From Thiobacillus sp. (GTDB lineage Bacteria > Pseudomonadota > Gammaproteobacteria > Burkholderiales > Thiobacillaceae): a stretch of DNA of 33,918 bases. Position 1 is the first letter of the stretch; the number at the start of each line of letters is the position of its first letter. Of this stretch, positions 18,280 through 28,202 are shown in pieces. The notes beneath the pieces are model-generated. The model saw nothing but the letters and a program-made list of their open reading frames with translations. It made no database searches and was not told the DNA's origin. The stretch is from positions 1 to 33,918 of the forward strand of contig JAIBFE010000271.1 in NCBI GenBank assembly GCA_019459705.1. Reading direction: 5' to 3'. A program made the position numbers and the translations under genes.

Positions 18280-19235
18280 TGCTGGCCCGTGTCGCCGAGA
18301 ACCTGTACTGGATGGCGCGTTACCTCGAGCGCGCCGAGGATACCGCGCGCCTCATCAACGCAACCACCATGATGCTGATGGACATGCCGCGCGGCGCCAG
18401 TTTCGGCTGGGAAGACCTGCTCAAGGTAGTGGGTCTGGACGAAGCCTTCCACGCCCTGTACGACGAGGCGAGCGAGACGGCGGTGATGAGCTTCCTCATC
18501 CAGGACGAACGCAATCCATCGTCGATCTTCACTTGCGTTCGCCATGCGCGCGAAAACACCCGTACCTTCCGCGAAGTGCTGCCGCGCGAATCGTGGGAGT
18601 GGGTCAACGAACTGTATCTGTACGCCAGTACGCACATGACCCAGGCGCTCGACCGCCGCAAGCGCTTCGAGGTGCTGACCGAAATCATCCGCCGCCGCCA
18701 GGCCGTGGTCGGCCTGTTGTCCGGAACCATGAGCCGCGACGAGGCTTTCCAGTTCATGCGGCTGGGCAGAAATGTGGAGCGCGCCGACATGACGACCCGT
18801 GTGCTCGACGTCAGCTATGCGATCAACCTGCCGTATCAGAACAGCCAGTATCACGACCTCATCTGGATGAGCGTGCTGCATGCCCTGTCCGGGCACCAGA
18901 TGTACCGCCGCCATGTCGGCGTACGCGCCACCGACCACAAGGTGCTGGCCTTTCTGCTCAACGATGTGCAGTTCCCGCGCAGCGTGCGCCACTGCCTGCA
19001 CGAAATCCAGTTCGCCCTGGATGAATTGCCTGGCGCCGAACCGATGCGCCGCCTGCAGGGCATGCTCAGCCTGGTGGATGGCGCCGATTTCCGCAAGCTG
19101 GCAACAAGCGGGCTGCACGAATTCTGCGACGACATCCAGGCCCGGCTTGCCGACCTCAATGCGGTCATCGGCCTGACCTATTTCCGCGCGGCCCATCCAC
19201 AGAAGATGACGCAAAATCTGTTCAATCTGACCTGA
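18279..19235 (+). CDS. Alpha-E domain protein (COG2307)
   Basis: MLARVAENLYWMARYLERAEDTARL...; start overlaps the ATP-grasp stop by 1 nt. Confidence 0.93.
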   Translation: MLARVAENLYWMARYLERAEDTARLINATTMMLMDMPRGASFGWEDLLKVVGLDEAFHALYDEASETAVMSFLIQDERNPSSIFTCVRHARENTRTFREVLPRESWEWVNELYLYASTHMTQALDRRKRFEVLTEIIRRRQAVVGLLSGTMSRDEAFQFMRLGRNVERADMTTRVLDVSYAINLPYQNSQYHDLIWMSVLHALSGHQMYRRHVGVRATDHKVLAFLLNDVQFPRSVRHCLHEIQFALDELPGAEPMRRLQGMLSLVDGADFRKLATSGLHEFCDDIQARLADLNAVIGLTYFRAAHPQKMTQNLFNLT

Positions 19236-19239
19236 CTCC

Positions 19240-20472
19240 ATGGCCGCATCGCTCAGTTTTCCCCGCTTCGGCGACAAGCAGAATTCGCCGGCTTTCGAGG
19301 ACTACCTCGGCCAGCTGCTGGAGGAGCGCGACCGCATCGGGCTCACTGACTGCATCCGTCAGATCGACGCGCTGATGATCACCGTCGAGCCCGCGCATTC
19401 GCTCGCCTACGTCGCCGAACTGTGCGTGATGACGCCGTATCACTATCTGGTCACGCTCGAATCCGAGTCGCACTTCACCCACATCCTGCGAATCTACATG
19501 AGCGCGCCCGACATCTTGGTGCGCGAGGTAAAGGACCCCAGCGTGCGCGGCATCTTCCGCAGCCTCAACGAGGTCTACCCGATCGGCGCGGTCAAGCCGA
19601 ATTCGCGCTACATGGGCGAGGTGCTGCGCGTCACCGACCCGCACGCGGTGGTCGACATGCAGAAGGCGCGCGACATCCGATTTTTCAACCAGGACCAGAT
19701 CAGGAAGCTGGAATTGCCGGGCAACATGGCGGTGGTCAAACCCAGCCCCTATACCCACAACATCGTCGCCTACTGGGAGCGCCCCGAGGCCGACATCCGT
19801 GTCTATGCGCTCGGCTGGAGCAGCATCCGCGAAGACATGCAGGCCGCCTACGAAGGCGCCAAGGCGACGCAGAAGAAACTCGGCATCGATGCGCTGCTGC
19901 TGCCGGTCGACCATCTGGCCACCCGCATCTACAGCCAGAACCGCGAAGCCGCGATCCTCGAATATCTGACCCTGTCGAGCTATTACTACTGGGGTTCCTA
20001 CGATATTGCCGACCAGAATTCCTCGACCAACGTCACCAAGAGCGTGCATTTTGAAAACGAACTCGAATGCCCGGCCAAGGTGTTCACCGCCGCCAATCAT
20101 CCCTACTTCATGAACCACCTGCTGACCGAATCGCCGACCGAGGCTTTCGTCCGCAATTTCGGCCCGCGCCTGCACCACATCGCCGTGGCGGTGAAGGACG
20201 GCGAAACCGCCGCGCAGGCCAATATCGATTACGTCGTCGCCTCGCTGCGGGACTGCGGCCAGACATTCCTGCTCGACGTCATCGGCTCGAAGGAGGAAGG
20301 ATTGAAACAGATCTTCTCCAGCGCGTCGGAGTATTCCTCGCTGATCATCGAATACGTCCAGCGCTTCGGCGGCTTTCAGGGATTCTTTACCAAGGACAAC
20401 GTCGCCGAGTTGACGCATGCAGCGGGGGTGGAGGAAAGCCTGCGGGCGCTGCAGAAGGAAGCGCAGTTGTAA
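19240..20472 (+). CDS. VOC-superfamily protein resembling 4-hydroxyphenylpyruvate dioxygenase in its C-terminal half
   Basis: VDHLATRIYS (His 19912-19914), GPRLHHIAVAV (His 20176-20178), SLIIEYVQRFGGFQGFFTKDN (Glu 20350-20352) parallel HPPD metal-ligand segments IDHL / GVQHIAF / FFEFIQRKG. Confidence 0.6.
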   Translation: MAASLSFPRFGDKQNSPAFEDYLGQLLEERDRIGLTDCIRQIDALMITVEPAHSLAYVAELCVMTPYHYLVTLESESHFTHILRIYMSAPDILVREVKDPSVRGIFRSLNEVYPIGAVKPNSRYMGEVLRVTDPHAVVDMQKARDIRFFNQDQIRKLELPGNMAVVKPSPYTHNIVAYWERPEADIRVYALGWSSIREDMQAAYEGAKATQKKLGIDALLLPVDHLATRIYSQNREAAILEYLTLSSYYYWGSYDIADQNSSTNVTKSVHFENELECPAKVFTAANHPYFMNHLLTESPTEAFVRNFGPRLHHIAVAVKDGETAAQANIDYVVASLRDCGQTFLLDVIGSKEEGLKQIFSSASEYSSLIIEYVQRFGGFQGFFTKDNVAELTHAAGVEESLRALQKEAQL

Positions 20473-20657
20473 GGCTTGAAGGCGCTGAACTCGGGTGTCT
20501 GGAGTCACCCCAGGCTGCCAAATGCCGAATGAAAGCGCTTTGTCGGCTTGGCGAGTACAAAACAGTCACCCAAAGAAATTTTGCACATGTAGACAAAGCG
20601 GAACTACAGGCAGGCAGCCCGGCGTGAATAAAGCCAGATTGCCCGAACAAGCTATAG

Positions 20658-21323
20658 TCAGCGTGCGGGTTCTGCCACGAAAACCTCGACGCGGCGGTTT
20701 TTTGCACGGCCTTCTACCGTGTTGTTGTCAGCGATCGGTTCATTCGAACCGCGACCATCGATGGCGATGCGGTTTGTCGCCACTCCGCGGGCAACGAGGT
20801 AATCGCGCGTCGAGGCGGCGCGATTCACCGAAAGTGGATTGTTGATCGCATCCGTGCCGGTGCTGTCTGTGTGGCCGATGATGGTCACCATCGTCACCGG
20901 GTTTTCATTCAGGGTGGTGGCGAAGCGATCGAGGATCGGACGCAGGTTCGGCTTGATGTCATAGCGGTTGGTATCAAAGGAAACATCGCTCGGGATGTCC
21001 AGCTTGAGCCGGTTATCGGTAGTCTGGCTCACGCTCACGCCGGTTCCCTGGGTGGCCTGCTCCATCTCGGCCTTCTGTTTCTCCATGTGCTTCGACCACA
21101 GATAGCCGCCGCCCGCACCCACTGCGGCGCCGATCACCGCGCCGGTCGCGGCGCTTTTACCGGTGTTGCCGCCGGCTGTCGCGGCGCCGATGACCGCTCC
21201 GGCGGCGGCGCCAATCCCCGCACCCGTGCCGGTGGTCTTTTGCGTTTCGGTCATGTTGGCGCAGCCGGAAAGACCGCCAAGGCTAAATGCCATAGCGCTA
21301 AGAGAAGCGATGATTTTTTTCAT
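20658..21323 (-). CDS. OmpA-family lipoprotein with glycine-zipper segment
   Basis: Lipobox LSGC, Gly-zipper GAGIGAAAGAVIGAATAGG, OmpA C-terminus IIGHTDSTGTDAINNPLSVNRA...AKNRRVEVFV. Confidence 0.93.
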   Translation of the reverse strand: MKKIIASLSAMAFSLGGLSGCANMTETQKTTGTGAGIGAAAGAVIGAATAGGNTGKSAATGAVIGAAVGAGGGYLWSKHMEKQKAEMEQATQGTGVSVSQTTDNRLKLDIPSDVSFDTNRYDIKPNLRPILDRFATTLNENPVTMVTIIGHTDSTGTDAINNPLSVNRAASTRDYLVARGVATNRIAIDGRGSNEPIADNNTVEGRAKNRRVEVFVAEPAR

Positions 21324-21549
21324 GAGATGACTCCAGTTCCTTCAAAAATATTTCAGTGTGGGTAAGCGTGCAAAGCTTGTGCGTCTGCCTTGGCCAATCG
21401 GTCTAAGTATGCGCCAATTTCACGACCGATCCCTTGCTGACTTGAAACGGCCGCCCAGTATCGAATTTTTTCCGCTACGCCAGTAACGGTCGTTGGCCGA
21501 ACTCAGACTGAAATTTTTTCTTTAAGCAGACATTCGCAGCGCCAACCTG

Positions 21550-22404
21550 TCACGCCAACTCCGTTACCCACACTCCCACGTCGAGGCTGGCACCCGGCAG
21601 CCCCACGAAGGCGCCGGATACCGGAGGCACCGATTCGGGCAAGCGCGCTACCGCGACGGTGATGTGGTCGCTGCCCACGATTTCACCGGTGCTTGGGTCG
21701 AAGCCTTTCCAGCCCGCGCCGGGCAGGAACACTTCGGCCCAGGCATGGGTGGCGCCGTAGTTCACCGTTGATGGCGGTGCATGCAGGTAGCCGCTGACGA
21801 AGCGCGAGGCGAGGCCCAGGCGGTGTGCCGCCTGCATGAATAGATTGGCGGAGTCGCGGCACGAGCCGCTTTCGCGGGCCAGGGTTTCTGCAGCGGTTTG
21901 AACCCCGGGTTCCTCGCGCAGCTGATACGTCAGCGTCTGATGAATGCGGGTGCACAGGCGCTGCAGCAGGGCGTAGGTCTGGATCGTTTCACCGGGCCGC
22001 CATACGTTCGCCACCCATTGAGTCAGTGGATCATCGGCTGCGGGGGCGGCGCCATTCAGGTAGGGCGCCAGCAAAAACCGGTCCTCGGGCGTGTAGGCAA
22101 ACGGGTAGTTGATCGCGTAATCGGCCACCAGAAAATCCAGCGGCGCTTCGTTGAATTGCTGGATGATGGACTCGCTTTCGATCAGGAGCTGGCTGGTTGG
22201 CGTGTCGAACGTGGCGATCGCAACCGAGTTGTCCTCCGCGTCGCGATGCCAGCGCAGGGTGGCCGGCGGCGTGATGTCGAGGTGCGAGGACTCGATGCGC
22301 AACTCGTGGCCCTCTCGTGGCCGCAGGCGCAGGATGTGGGGCTGAAGCTGCACCAGGCCGGAAAAGTTGTAGTAGGTGCGGTGAAGGATTTTATAGCGAT
22401 GCAT
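21550..22404 (-). CDS. Transglutaminase-like protein (COG1305)
   Basis: RESGSCRDSANLFMQAAHRLGLASRFVSGYL...THAWAEVFLPGAGWKGFDPSTG Cys-His-Asp core. Confidence 0.93.
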   Translation of the reverse strand: MHRYKILHRTYYNFSGLVQLQPHILRLRPREGHELRIESSHLDITPPATLRWHRDAEDNSVAIATFDTPTSQLLIESESIIQQFNEAPLDFLVADYAINYPFAYTPEDRFLLAPYLNGAAPAADDPLTQWVANVWRPGETIQTYALLQRLCTRIHQTLTYQLREEPGVQTAAETLARESGSCRDSANLFMQAAHRLGLASRFVSGYLHAPPSTVNYGATHAWAEVFLPGAGWKGFDPSTGEIVGSDHITVAVARLPESVPPVSGAFVGLPGASLDVGVWVTELA

Positions 22405-22471
22405 GGCTCATCCTGTATGCCCGCTCTGCGACATGGGGGCCAGTGTGGCGCGCATGATTGGGGTGTCGATT

Positions 22472-23212
22472 TCAGGCGGGCGGTGCCGGAATCCGTTCCA
22501 GCACGGCGGTGAAGGGCACGGGCAGCAGACCCTGTTCACGCAGTTCGTTTGCCACGTTGTGGATGTGGACTGCCTCCCAGCGTGCAGGAAAGCCGCCCAT
22601 CACCTGTGCGATGCCGATGACCTCGAGCAGCTCTTCCGGGGTGACGTCGCTCCGGGTGAGGAGCTCGCGGGTATGCAGGCGCACCAGCCGCTGCTTGCGC
22701 ACGACCAAGCTCATCAGCAGCGCGATCAGGTTGTAGAACTTCAGATTCGAGACCTTGCCGTTGGGCAGGTGCGGCCAGTCGGCGAAGCGCTGCCAGTGCT
22801 TGGTGTAGGCATCGAACAGCAGGTAGGTGTCGTCGTCGGCCTGGGCGCGCACATACAGCGCGATCGCCTGCACCGTGTTGATGACGGCCTCCGGTGCCTT
22901 GGCGCGGATCGCCCCGTCGATGTGGGTCAAGGCGCATACCTCGCAGCCATCCGCGATGGCGGCGCTGTAGATGAGGATTTCGCTCAGGTGCCGTTCCTTC
23001 GAAAACACCCCGCGCGAAACCAGCAGGCGCGCCATGTCGAGCAGCGCATCGCCGAGTTCGACGCCCTTCTTGACGAAGCGGGCGGCCTGCGGATCGGCCT
23101 CCATCGTGGCTTCGGCATCTTCCTGCAAAGCCATCAGCAGCGAATTCGCGCCACCGGCGATGCTGTGCGCGTCCTGCAGATCCAGTCTTCCGTAAGGGTA
23201 TTCGTTAGACAT
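22472..23212 (-). CDS. AhpD/carboxymuconolactone decarboxylase-like protein
   Basis: LIYSAAIADGCEVCALTHIDGAIRAKAP: CxxC-x3-H as in AhpD-like families. Confidence 0.6.
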   Translation of the reverse strand: MSNEYPYGRLDLQDAHSIAGGANSLLMALQEDAEATMEADPQAARFVKKGVELGDALLDMARLLVSRGVFSKERHLSEILIYSAAIADGCEVCALTHIDGAIRAKAPEAVINTVQAIALYVRAQADDDTYLLFDAYTKHWQRFADWPHLPNGKVSNLKFYNLIALLMSLVVRKQRLVRLHTRELLTRSDVTPEELLEVIGIAQVMGGFPARWEAVHIHNVANELREQGLLPVPFTAVLERIPAPPA

Positions 23213-23894
23213 GAAGGGTGTCGATCTCGCTGTAGGCATGTTTAAGCCACATCTTAACGCGCTGCCGCTCGAGGATGCCGAGCGCATGCGCGTCGGCGCG
23301 CTGCGTGGCCGACCAGAAGCTGCTGCTGTGGCCGTCGATCTTGATCATCGAGGTTTCGTGCAGGCGCTTGACGTTGATGATGCGGGCATGCAGTTCCAGC
23401 GCGCGCTGCTTTTCGCCGGAGGCGTCCAGTAAGTCGAAGTTGTCGCCACGGATGTGGTTTTGCACCAGCACGTAATTCATGCGCGAGCCGAATCGATCGA
23501 GCAGATTTTTCAGCAGATCGACCGAGTCACGGCCCGAATCCATGACGTGCCAGTAGGTGATCGCCACGCCCAGTTCGCTGGACAGTTCCAGCAATCCGGA
23601 ATCGTCCATCCATTGAGTGAGGGCGTCCTGCGTTTGCGCGGCGAGATCGACCAGGATGCTGCGGTCCGGATCGGCAGCGGCCGCTTCGACGATGGCATCG
23701 AGGCTCTCATAGTTGTCGACGACGACAGGCGAAGCGTAGCCGGCGTAAAAGCGCATCAGCGCGCCGTGGGAGCGGTCGGTGTCGAAGCCGAGGAAGGGCC
23801 GCTCGTGGTCGATCAGGTATTGCGCGAGGATGCGCGCGACCAGCGATTTGCCGACCCCGCCTTTCTCGCCACCGATGAAGTGGATGTGGGCCAT
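23205..23894 (-). CDS. ParA/MinD-like P-loop ATPase
   Basis: Deviant Walker A GGEKGGVGKSLVARIL; overlaps the AhpD-like start by 8 nt. Confidence 0.8.
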   Translation of the reverse strand: MAHIHFIGGEKGGVGKSLVARILAQYLIDHERPFLGFDTDRSHGALMRFYAGYASPVVVDNYESLDAIVEAAAADPDRSILVDLAAQTQDALTQWMDDSGLLELSSELGVAITYWHVMDSGRDSVDLLKNLLDRFGSRMNYVLVQNHIRGDNFDLLDASGEKQRALELHARIINVKRLHETSMIKIDGHSSSFWSATQRADAHALGILERQRVKMWLKHAYSEIDTLHV

Positions 23895-23915
23895 GGAATT
23901 TTCCGTTTAAGGGGG

Positions 23916-26900
23916 TTAACGCCGACGCAGATCGAGCGTGTGCGGGAATTCGCCGGGCAGTTCCTCCGGAGGCGGCGCCATCGGGCCGGGCGGCGTGCCA
24001 TCGGGGAAGAAGCGGGCGAGCGGGGCGATCCCCGGCGGCGGGGTGAAGCTGCCGGGGGTGTGCCCCCAGGCCTGGAAGCGGTTGTGGCGACGCGACTCGG
24101 CTTCCCAGGCGTTGACCGGGAAGGTGTCGTAGCTGCGGCCGCCGGGATGGACGACGCGGTAGGTGCAGCCGCCGATGGCGCGGCCGTTCCAGGTGTCGAT
24201 CAGGTCGAACACCAGCGGCGAATGGATGCCGATGGTGGGGTGCAGCGCGGAGGGCGGCTGCCACGCGCGGTAGCGCACCCCGGCGACGAATTCGCCGTGT
24301 ACACCGGTGCTGCGCAGCGGTACGCGGCGTCCGTTGCAGGCGAGCACGTAGCGGCTGTCGGTGAGCCCGCTGACCTTGACCTGCAGGCGCTCGACCGAGG
24401 AATCGACATAGCGTGCGGTGCCCAGGCTGGTTGATTCCTCGCCCAGCACGTGCCAGGGTTCGATCGCGGTGCGCAGCTCGATCTGGATGTCGCCGAGTTC
24501 CAGCGTGCCGTGGCGCGGGAAGCGGAATTCGAGGAAGGGCGCGAACCAGTCTAGGTCGAACGCAAAACCCGCGGCCTTCAGGTCGTTGACCACGTCCTTC
24601 AGGTCAGCCCACAAATAATGCGGCAGCATGTAGCGGTCGTGCAGCAGCGTGCCCCAGCGCACCAGCGGCTTCTGGTAGGGCTGTTTCCAGAAGCGCGCAA
24701 CCAGGGCGCGCAGCAGCAGCATCTGCGCCAGGCTCATGCGCGCGTGCGGCGGCATCTCGAAGGCGCGGAACTCGACGAGCCCCAGCCGCCCCGACGACGA
24801 GTCGGGCGAATACAGCTTGTCGATGCAGAACTCCGAGCGGTGGGTGTTGCCGGTCAGGTCGGTGAGCAGGTTGCGCAGCAGGCGATCCACCAGCCACGGC
24901 TGCGGCACCTCGCCCTGCGGCATTTGCTGGAAGGCGATCTCGAGTTCGTACAGCCGTTCCGGCCGCCCCTCGTCGACGCGCGGCGCCTGGCTGGTGGGAC
25001 CGATGAAGAGGCCGGAGAACAGGTAGGACAGTGCCGGGTGGTGCTGCCAGTAGGTGATGAAGCTCGCCAGCAGATCGGGGCGACGCAGGAAGGGACTGTC
25101 GGCCGGGGTGGCGCCGCCGAGGGTGACGTGGTTGCCGCCACCGGTGCCGGCGTGACGGCCGTCTAGCATGAATTTCTCGGTGCCCAGGCGCGACAGGCGC
25201 GCTTCCTCGTAGAGCATGGTGGTGGTCTTGACCAGGTCCGCCCAGCTGCTGGCGGGATGGATGTTGACCTCGATCACGCCGGGGTCGGGGGTGACCATGA
25301 GCTTTTCGATGCGGCCGTCGCCGGGCGGGGGGTAGCCCTCGATGATCACCGGCATCTTGAGCAGGGCGGCGGTGGATTCGATCGCCGCCAGCAGGTCGAG
25401 GTACTGCTCCAGTGTGGTGGTGGGCGGCATGAACACGTGCAGGCCGCCGCCGCGCGCTTCCACGCACAGCGCGGTGTGCGGCACCTCGACGGATTCCTTG
25501 GTGGTCGGCGTTTGCGGATGGATCCGGGGATGGCCGGACGCGGGGTCGAGATGGAGGCTGTAGCGGGCCGCGACCTCGCCGTGAAAATTCGCCAGCGGCG
25601 GCTGCACCGCGAATGGGTCGACCTCGACCCAGGGTTCGCGCTCGTCTTCAGCCACCCACGGCAGCGAGGCCAGCGGCAGGCGCAGCCCCATCGGCGAATC
25701 GCCCGGGGTGAGATAAAGGCGGTCGCGGCGGAATACCCAGGGTGCGCTGTGCCAGCGCTGTTCGTGCATGCGCCAGGCCAGCGGCAGCACATAGCCGGTC
25801 GGCGTGTTGAGGCCGCGCGACAGCTTGTTGGCGAGGTCGCCGCGCACTACCGGGTCGTCGATGTCGAGCCGCGCCGGGTTGAGGTTGACTGGCAGCTCGG
25901 CCTCCTGCTGCAGCGTGGCCATGGCGTCCTCGTAGGCCGGTTGCGCATAGCGCGCAGCGAGTCCGAGATGCTGCGCCAGGGTGGCGGCAAAGTGCTGGGC
26001 GTCGCCGACGCTGTGGCCGTAGTCCCACCCGGCCTCGGCCAGCAGCGCGTCGTCCTTCCACACCGGCACGCCGTCACGCCGCCAGTACAGACCCAGCGCC
26101 CAGCGCGGCAGCGGTTCGCCCGGGTACCACTTGCCCTGGCCGGTATGCAGCAATGAACCGGCCGGCAGTTTTTGCTTGAGACGCCGCACCAGCACCTCGG
26201 CGCGCTCGCGCTTGTGCTTTCCCAGTGCATCGATGTTCCATTCCGGTGCATCCATGTCGTCGATCGACACGAAGGTGGGCTCGCCGCCGTGCGTCAGGCG
26301 CACGTCCATCGCCTGTAGCTTTTCGTCGACGGCGTGCCCCAGCGCCAGCATCGTCTGCCAGGCTTCGTCGCTATACGGCAGGGTCACGCGCGGGTCCTCG
26401 CGGATGCGGGTGACAGTGTTGGAAAAACTGAACTCGACCTCGCACGGATCGGTCATGCCGTCGATCGGCGCGGCGGACGACGGCTGCGGCGTGCAGGCGA
26501 GCGGAATGTGGCCTTCGCCGGCGAACAGCCCCGAGGTGGGGTCGAGGCCGATCCAGCCGGCGCCCGGCAGATAGACCTCGGCCCAGGCGTGCAGGTCGGT
26601 GAAGTCGGCTTCCGGTCCGGAGGGGCCGTCCAATGATTTTTCGTCGGCAGTCAGTTGCACCAGGTAACCCGACACGAAGCGCGCCGCCAGCCCCAGATGG
26701 CGCAGGATCTGCACCAAGAGCCAGGCCGTGTCGCGGCACGAGCCGAGCGCCTTTTCCAGCGTCTCCTCGCAGGGCTGGATGCCCGGCTCCATGCGCACGG
26801 TGTAGCCGATATCGTGTTGCAACCGCTGGTTGAGCGCGACCAGAAAGTCATTGCTGTGCACCCGCTCGCGCGGCACCTCGGCCAGCCAGGCGGCGAGCCG

Positions 26901-27275
26901 CTCGCCCGCCGGTTCGGTTTCGAGATAGGGCGCGAGTTCGCGCTTCAGGGCCGCGTCGTAGTCGAACGGCCAGTGAAAGGCGCTGTCCTCGATGAAGTAG
27001 TCGAAGGGGTTGATCACCGTCATGTCGGCGATCACCTCGACGTCGACCGAGAATTCCCGCGTCGCCTCTGGGAACACCAGCCGTGCCAGGTAATTGCCGA
27101 ATGGATCCTGCTGCCAGTTGATGAAGTGCGTCTCCGGCGTGATCTTCAACGTGTAGGCGAGGATGGGGGTGCGCGAATGCGGCGCTGGCCGCAGCCGCAC
27201 CACATGCGGACCCAGGGTCACGCGGCGGTCGAACGTGTAGACGGTGGTGTGGCGAAGCGCGACGTGGGTGCTCAT
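23916..27275 (-). CDS. Transglutaminase-like N-terminus fused to DUF2126 (1119 aa)
   Basis: [28 protein letters not shown]...[23 protein letters not shown]; long C-terminus of DUF2126 type ([31 protein letters not shown]). Confidence 0.93.
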   Translation of the reverse strand: MSTHVALRHTTVYTFDRRVTLGPHVVRLRPAPHSRTPILAYTLKITPETHFINWQQDPFGNYLARLVFPEATREFSVDVEVIADMTVINPFDYFIEDSAFHWPFDYDAALKRELAPYLETEPAGERLAAWLAEVPRERVHSNDFLVALNQRLQHDIGYTVRMEPGIQPCEETLEKALGSCRDTAWLLVQILRHLGLAARFVSGYLVQLTADEKSLDGPSGPEADFTDLHAWAEVYLPGAGWIGLDPTSGLFAGEGHIPLACTPQPSSAAPIDGMTDPCEVEFSFSNTVTRIREDPRVTLPYSDEAWQTMLALGHAVDEKLQAMDVRLTHGGEPTFVSIDDMDAPEWNIDALGKHKRERAEVLVRRLKQKLPAGSLLHTGQGKWYPGEPLPRWALGLYWRRDGVPVWKDDALLAEAGWDYGHSVGDAQHFAATLAQHLGLAARYAQPAYEDAMATLQQEAELPVNLNPARLDIDDPVVRGDLANKLSRGLNTPTGYVLPLAWRMHEQRWHSAPWVFRRDRLYLTPGDSPMGLRLPLASLPWVAEDEREPWVEVDPFAVQPPLANFHGEVAARYSLHLDPASGHPRIHPQTPTTKESVEVPHTALCVEARGGGLHVFMPPTTTLEQYLDLLAAIESTAALLKMPVIIEGYPPPGDGRIEKLMVTPDPGVIEVNIHPASSWADLVKTTTMLYEEARLSRLGTEKFMLDGRHAGTGGGNHVTLGGATPADSPFLRRPDLLASFITYWQHHPALSYLFSGLFIGPTSQAPRVDEGRPERLYELEIAFQQMPQGEVPQPWLVDRLLRNLLTDLTGNTHRSEFCIDKLYSPDSSSGRLGLVEFRAFEMPPHARMSLAQMLLLRALVARFWKQPYQKPLVRWGTLLHDRYMLPHYLWADLKDVVNDLKAAGFAFDLDWFAPFLEFRFPRHGTLELGDIQIELRTAIEPWHVLGEESTSLGTARYVDSSVERLQVKVSGLTDSRYVLACNGRRVPLRSTGVHGEFVAGVRYRAWQPPSALHPTIGIHSPLVFDLIDTWNGRAIGGCTYRVVHPGGRSYDTFPVNAWEAESRRHNRFQAWGHTPGSFTPPPGIAPLARFFPDGTPPGPMAPPPEELPGEFPHTLDLRRR

Positions 27276-27307
27276 AAGGGCAGACAGTGTGGGGGCTGAC
27301 TATTACA

Positions 27308-27323
27308 AGCAAGGGGCGAGCCA
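27308..27323 (-). promoter_or_regulatory. Sigma-54 promoter of the transglutaminase-DUF2126 operon
   Basis: Minus strand TGGCTC-GCCCC-TTGCT, GG-N10-GC, one mismatch; start codon 27275. Confidence 0.6.
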
Positions 27324-27402
27324 GGGGTTAGGGGCTAGGAATTAGGATCTAGGGTATGAGCGGCCTCGGCCGCGCCTCCCTCTGACTCCTGACCCCCAAA
27401 CT
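27321..27402. repeat. Intergenic dispersed repeat, copy 1
   Basis: ccaggggttaggggctaggaattaggatctaggg + GC-rich hairpin (GCGGCCtcGGCCGC) + ctcctgaccccc; similar layout at 29998-30090. Confidence 0.55.
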
Positions 27403-28184
27403 TATCCCTGCATCTGCCCGCCCGTATTGCTCGCCACCACCTGCAGCGGCTGCGGCTGGTTTTCCCATTCGAAGGCCGGCAGGTAGATCAGCGACTGGCG
27501 CAGGCCATCGATCCAGGCGTCGCCCAGCGCACGGTAATAGGGATGGTCTTCGGAAAACAGCAGGCGGCGCCCGCTGTCGAGCGCGTTGGCAGAATAGATC
27601 AGCAGTTCGACCGGCGGGCCGACGGTGAGGTTGGAGCGGATGGTCGAGTTGATCGAGACCAGTGCGCAGCGGGCGGCCTGTTCGAGCGGGGTGTCGGGGC
27701 GGATGACGCGGTCGAGGATGGGCTTGCCGTACTTGGTTTCGCCGATCTGCAAAAACGGATGCGCAGCCGATTCGTGGATGTGGTTGCCCTGCGGGTAGAT
27801 CATGTAGATCTCGGGCGTCTGTCCGGCGATCTGGCCGCCGAAGATGAAGGTGGCCTCGAAGTTGGTGCTGGCGGTGTCGCGCGCGGCCTGGGTGCGCTGC
27901 ACGTCGGCCGAGATCGAGCCGACGTAATCGACCGCGTCGCTCATTGACGTGAGGGTGTTCAGGCATGGCGGGTTGCCGAGCTGACAGTCGTCGCGCAGCC
28001 GCTTCACCACGGCCTGCGTGGTGGCGAGATTGCCCGCTGCCAGCAGCACGAACATGCGGTTTCCAGGCTGCACGAAGGTATGCATCTTGGAATAGGTGCT
28101 GACGTGATCGATCCCCGCGTTGGTGAGCGAGTCGGAGGCAAAAACCAGCCCGCTGTCGGTCTTGATGGCGACGCAGTAAGTCAT
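27402..28184 (-). CDS. Anbu-type proteasome-like peptidase (COG3484)
   Basis: MTYCVAIKTDSGLVFASDSLTNAGIDHVSTYSKMHTF; beta-subunit-like N-terminus, cluster partners COG2307/2308/1305. Confidence 0.88.
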   Translation of the reverse strand: MTYCVAIKTDSGLVFASDSLTNAGIDHVSTYSKMHTFVQPGNRMFVLLAAGNLATTQAVVKRLRDDCQLGNPPCLNTLTSMSDAVDYVGSISADVQRTQAARDTASTNFEATFIFGGQIAGQTPEIYMIYPQGNHIHESAAHPFLQIGETKYGKPILDRVIRPDTPLEQAARCALVSINSTIRSNLTVGPPVELLIYSANALDSGRRLLFSEDHPYYRALGDAWIDGLRQSLIYLPAFEWENQPQPLQVVASNTGGQMQG

Positions 28185-28202
28185 GTCGTGGGGGAGTTTC
28201 TT

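Noticed and set aside
22427-22442. Sigma-54-like TGGCCC-CCATG-TCGCA (minus) before the transglutaminase at 22404
   Set aside because: Spacing fits but two mismatches; likely within the range of chance matches in GC-rich DNA.
23454-27299. Plus-strand ORFs opposite the ParA-like and DUF2126 genes
   Set aside because: Codon-shadow ORFs with no recognisable domains.
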